Made by a program: the position numbers and the translations under genes. Below are positions 32,594-33,283 of a DNA stretch of 33,283 nt, one piece after another. Source of the stretch: Methylococcaceae bacterium. GTDB lineage: Bacteria > Pseudomonadota > Gammaproteobacteria > Methylococcales > Methylomonadaceae. The DNA lies in NCBI GenBank assembly GCA_013141375.1, contig JABFRC010000200.1:1-33283 (forward strand), written 5' to 3'. The notes below the pieces were generated by a model. The model did not search any database. It was given only the letters and a program-made list of their open reading frames with translations, and had not been told where the DNA came from. Numbering within the stretch: the first letter of the stretch is position 1; each line of letters starts with the position of its first letter.

Positions 32594-33283
32594 ATGAGAC
32601 CCAGCGGACGCAATCCAGATCAACTCAGAGACATTTCATTTACCTGCGGTTTTACCAAGCATGCCGAAGGCTCGGTTCTGGTTGAATTTGGCGATACCCG
32701 TGTCTTATGTACCGCCAGTGTCGATAAAAGTGTGCCGCGTTTTCTAAAAGGTAAGGGCGAAGGCTGGGTGACGGCCGAGTACGGTATGTTGCCGCGTTCC
32801 ACGCACAGCCGGATGAATCGCGAAGCGAGTCATGGCAAACAAGGCGGTCGTACATTGGAAATTCAACGTCTTATCGGTCGCTCGCTTCGTGCAGCAGTGG
32901 ATTTGAAAGCCTTGGGCGAGCACACCATCACGATTGATTGCGACGTGCTCCAAGCCGATGGCGGCACACGCACGGCGGCAATTACTGGCGGCTTTGTGGC
33001 GCTATCGTTGGCTGTCGATAAAATGCTTAAACGTAAACAAATTAAAACCAACCCTTTACATGGCCAAGTAGCGTCTGTGTCTGTGGGGATATTTAATGGC
33101 GTGCCGGTGTTGGATTTGGATTATGCCGAAGACAGCAATGCCGAAACCGATATGAATGTAGTCATGAACGATGCGGCTGCCTTTATTGAAGTGCAAGGCA
33201 CGGCGGAAGGTCATGCGTTCAGAAAAGAAGAGCTCGATGCAATGTTAGAATTAGCATCCCTGGGCATTACCCAACTTTTGGAA
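32594..33283 (+). CDS. rph: Ribonuclease PH; 3' end outside window
   Basis: Open from ATG 32594 to the last base (230 codons, no stop), so the ORF track omits it. Full-length RNase PH is about 238 residues, so only a few are missing. [28 protein letters not shown], the [17 protein letters not shown] motif, [17 protein letters not shown] and [15 protein letters not shown] are all family hallmarks. It is a phosphorolytic 3'-5' exoribonuclease that trims tRNA 3' ends and works in rRNA turnover. Confidence 0.96.
   Translation, partial: MRPSGRNPDQLRDISFTCGFTKHAEGSVLVEFGDTRVLCTASVDKSVPRFLKGKGEGWVTAEYGMLPRSTHSRMNREASHGKQGGRTLEIQRLIGRSLRAAVDLKALGEHTITIDCDVLQADGGTRTAAITGGFVALSLAVDKMLKRKQIKTNPLHGQVASVSVGIFNGVPVLDLDYAEDSNAETDMNVVMNDAAAFIEVQGTAEGHAFRKEELDAMLELASLGITQLLE

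Overview
The window reads as chromosomal DNA of a gammaproteobacterium, most likely of the methanotroph order Methylococcales. That placement is an inference from gene order and protein flavour; no methane-oxidation marker is present. Supporting evidence is the gpmI-envC-ctpA block, a rhodanese-secB-gpsA block, metG divergent from mrp, the gmk-yicC/rph neighbourhood, PEP-CTERM/exosortase-type proteins, and a DUF692-DUF2063 RiPP operon. No transposase, integrase, phage gene, CRISPR array, rRNA or tRNA was seen. Coding density is high and no gene-free gap exceeds 300 bases.

Left part (1-10.1 kb) is the accessory-looking region. It opens with the 3' part of an exported Asp-box (BNR/sialidase-like) protein ending in a dockerin module, followed at once by a cohesin-like protein with a PEP-CTERM-type sorting tail. 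Next come a perfect 40-nt REP-like palindrome, a TonB-dependent receptor, trmN6, a small secreted Cys protein, a Gfo/Idh/MocA oxidoreductase, a second Asp-box protein (a lipoprotein with a CSCC motif), a YchJ-like SEC-C protein, a DUF2024 protein and an exosortase-associated TIGR04073-like protein. The dockerin, cohesin/PEP-CTERM and TIGR04073 genes together suggest surface anchoring of secreted proteins.

Middle part (10.1-19.2 kb) is mostly housekeeping: tex, the coupled gpmI-envC-ctpA operon (glycolysis, cell-wall hydrolase activation, periplasmic proteolysis), then an ArsR-type regulator, a membrane-anchored rhodanese, secB and gpsA in one probable operon. The regulator has cysteines placed as in persulfide-sensing ArsR proteins, which fits the adjacent rhodanese.

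The most interesting locus is 19.2-21.9 kb on the minus strand: a three-gene HvfA/HvfB/HvfC (bufferin-like) RiPP cassette. Its precursor is unusual, being 288 residues long with three 55-residue repeats, 14 cysteines and ten EGxCG-like motifs after a signal peptide and an NPFG...SSGY leader. An MNIO-type (DUF692) maturase and a DUF2063 partner follow. A hairpin lies between precursor and maturase genes, and a dyad overlaps the likely -35 region. The product is predicted to be an exported, multi-site, cysteine-modified copper-binding peptide.

Right part (21.9-33.3 kb): metG-rsxB-nth operon, mrp (Fe-S carrier), a DUF5610-like protein of unknown role, an acyltransferase-3 membrane protein, gloA, a small membrane protein, gmk-yicC, a Ser/Thr protein kinase, and the 5' part of rph running off the end.
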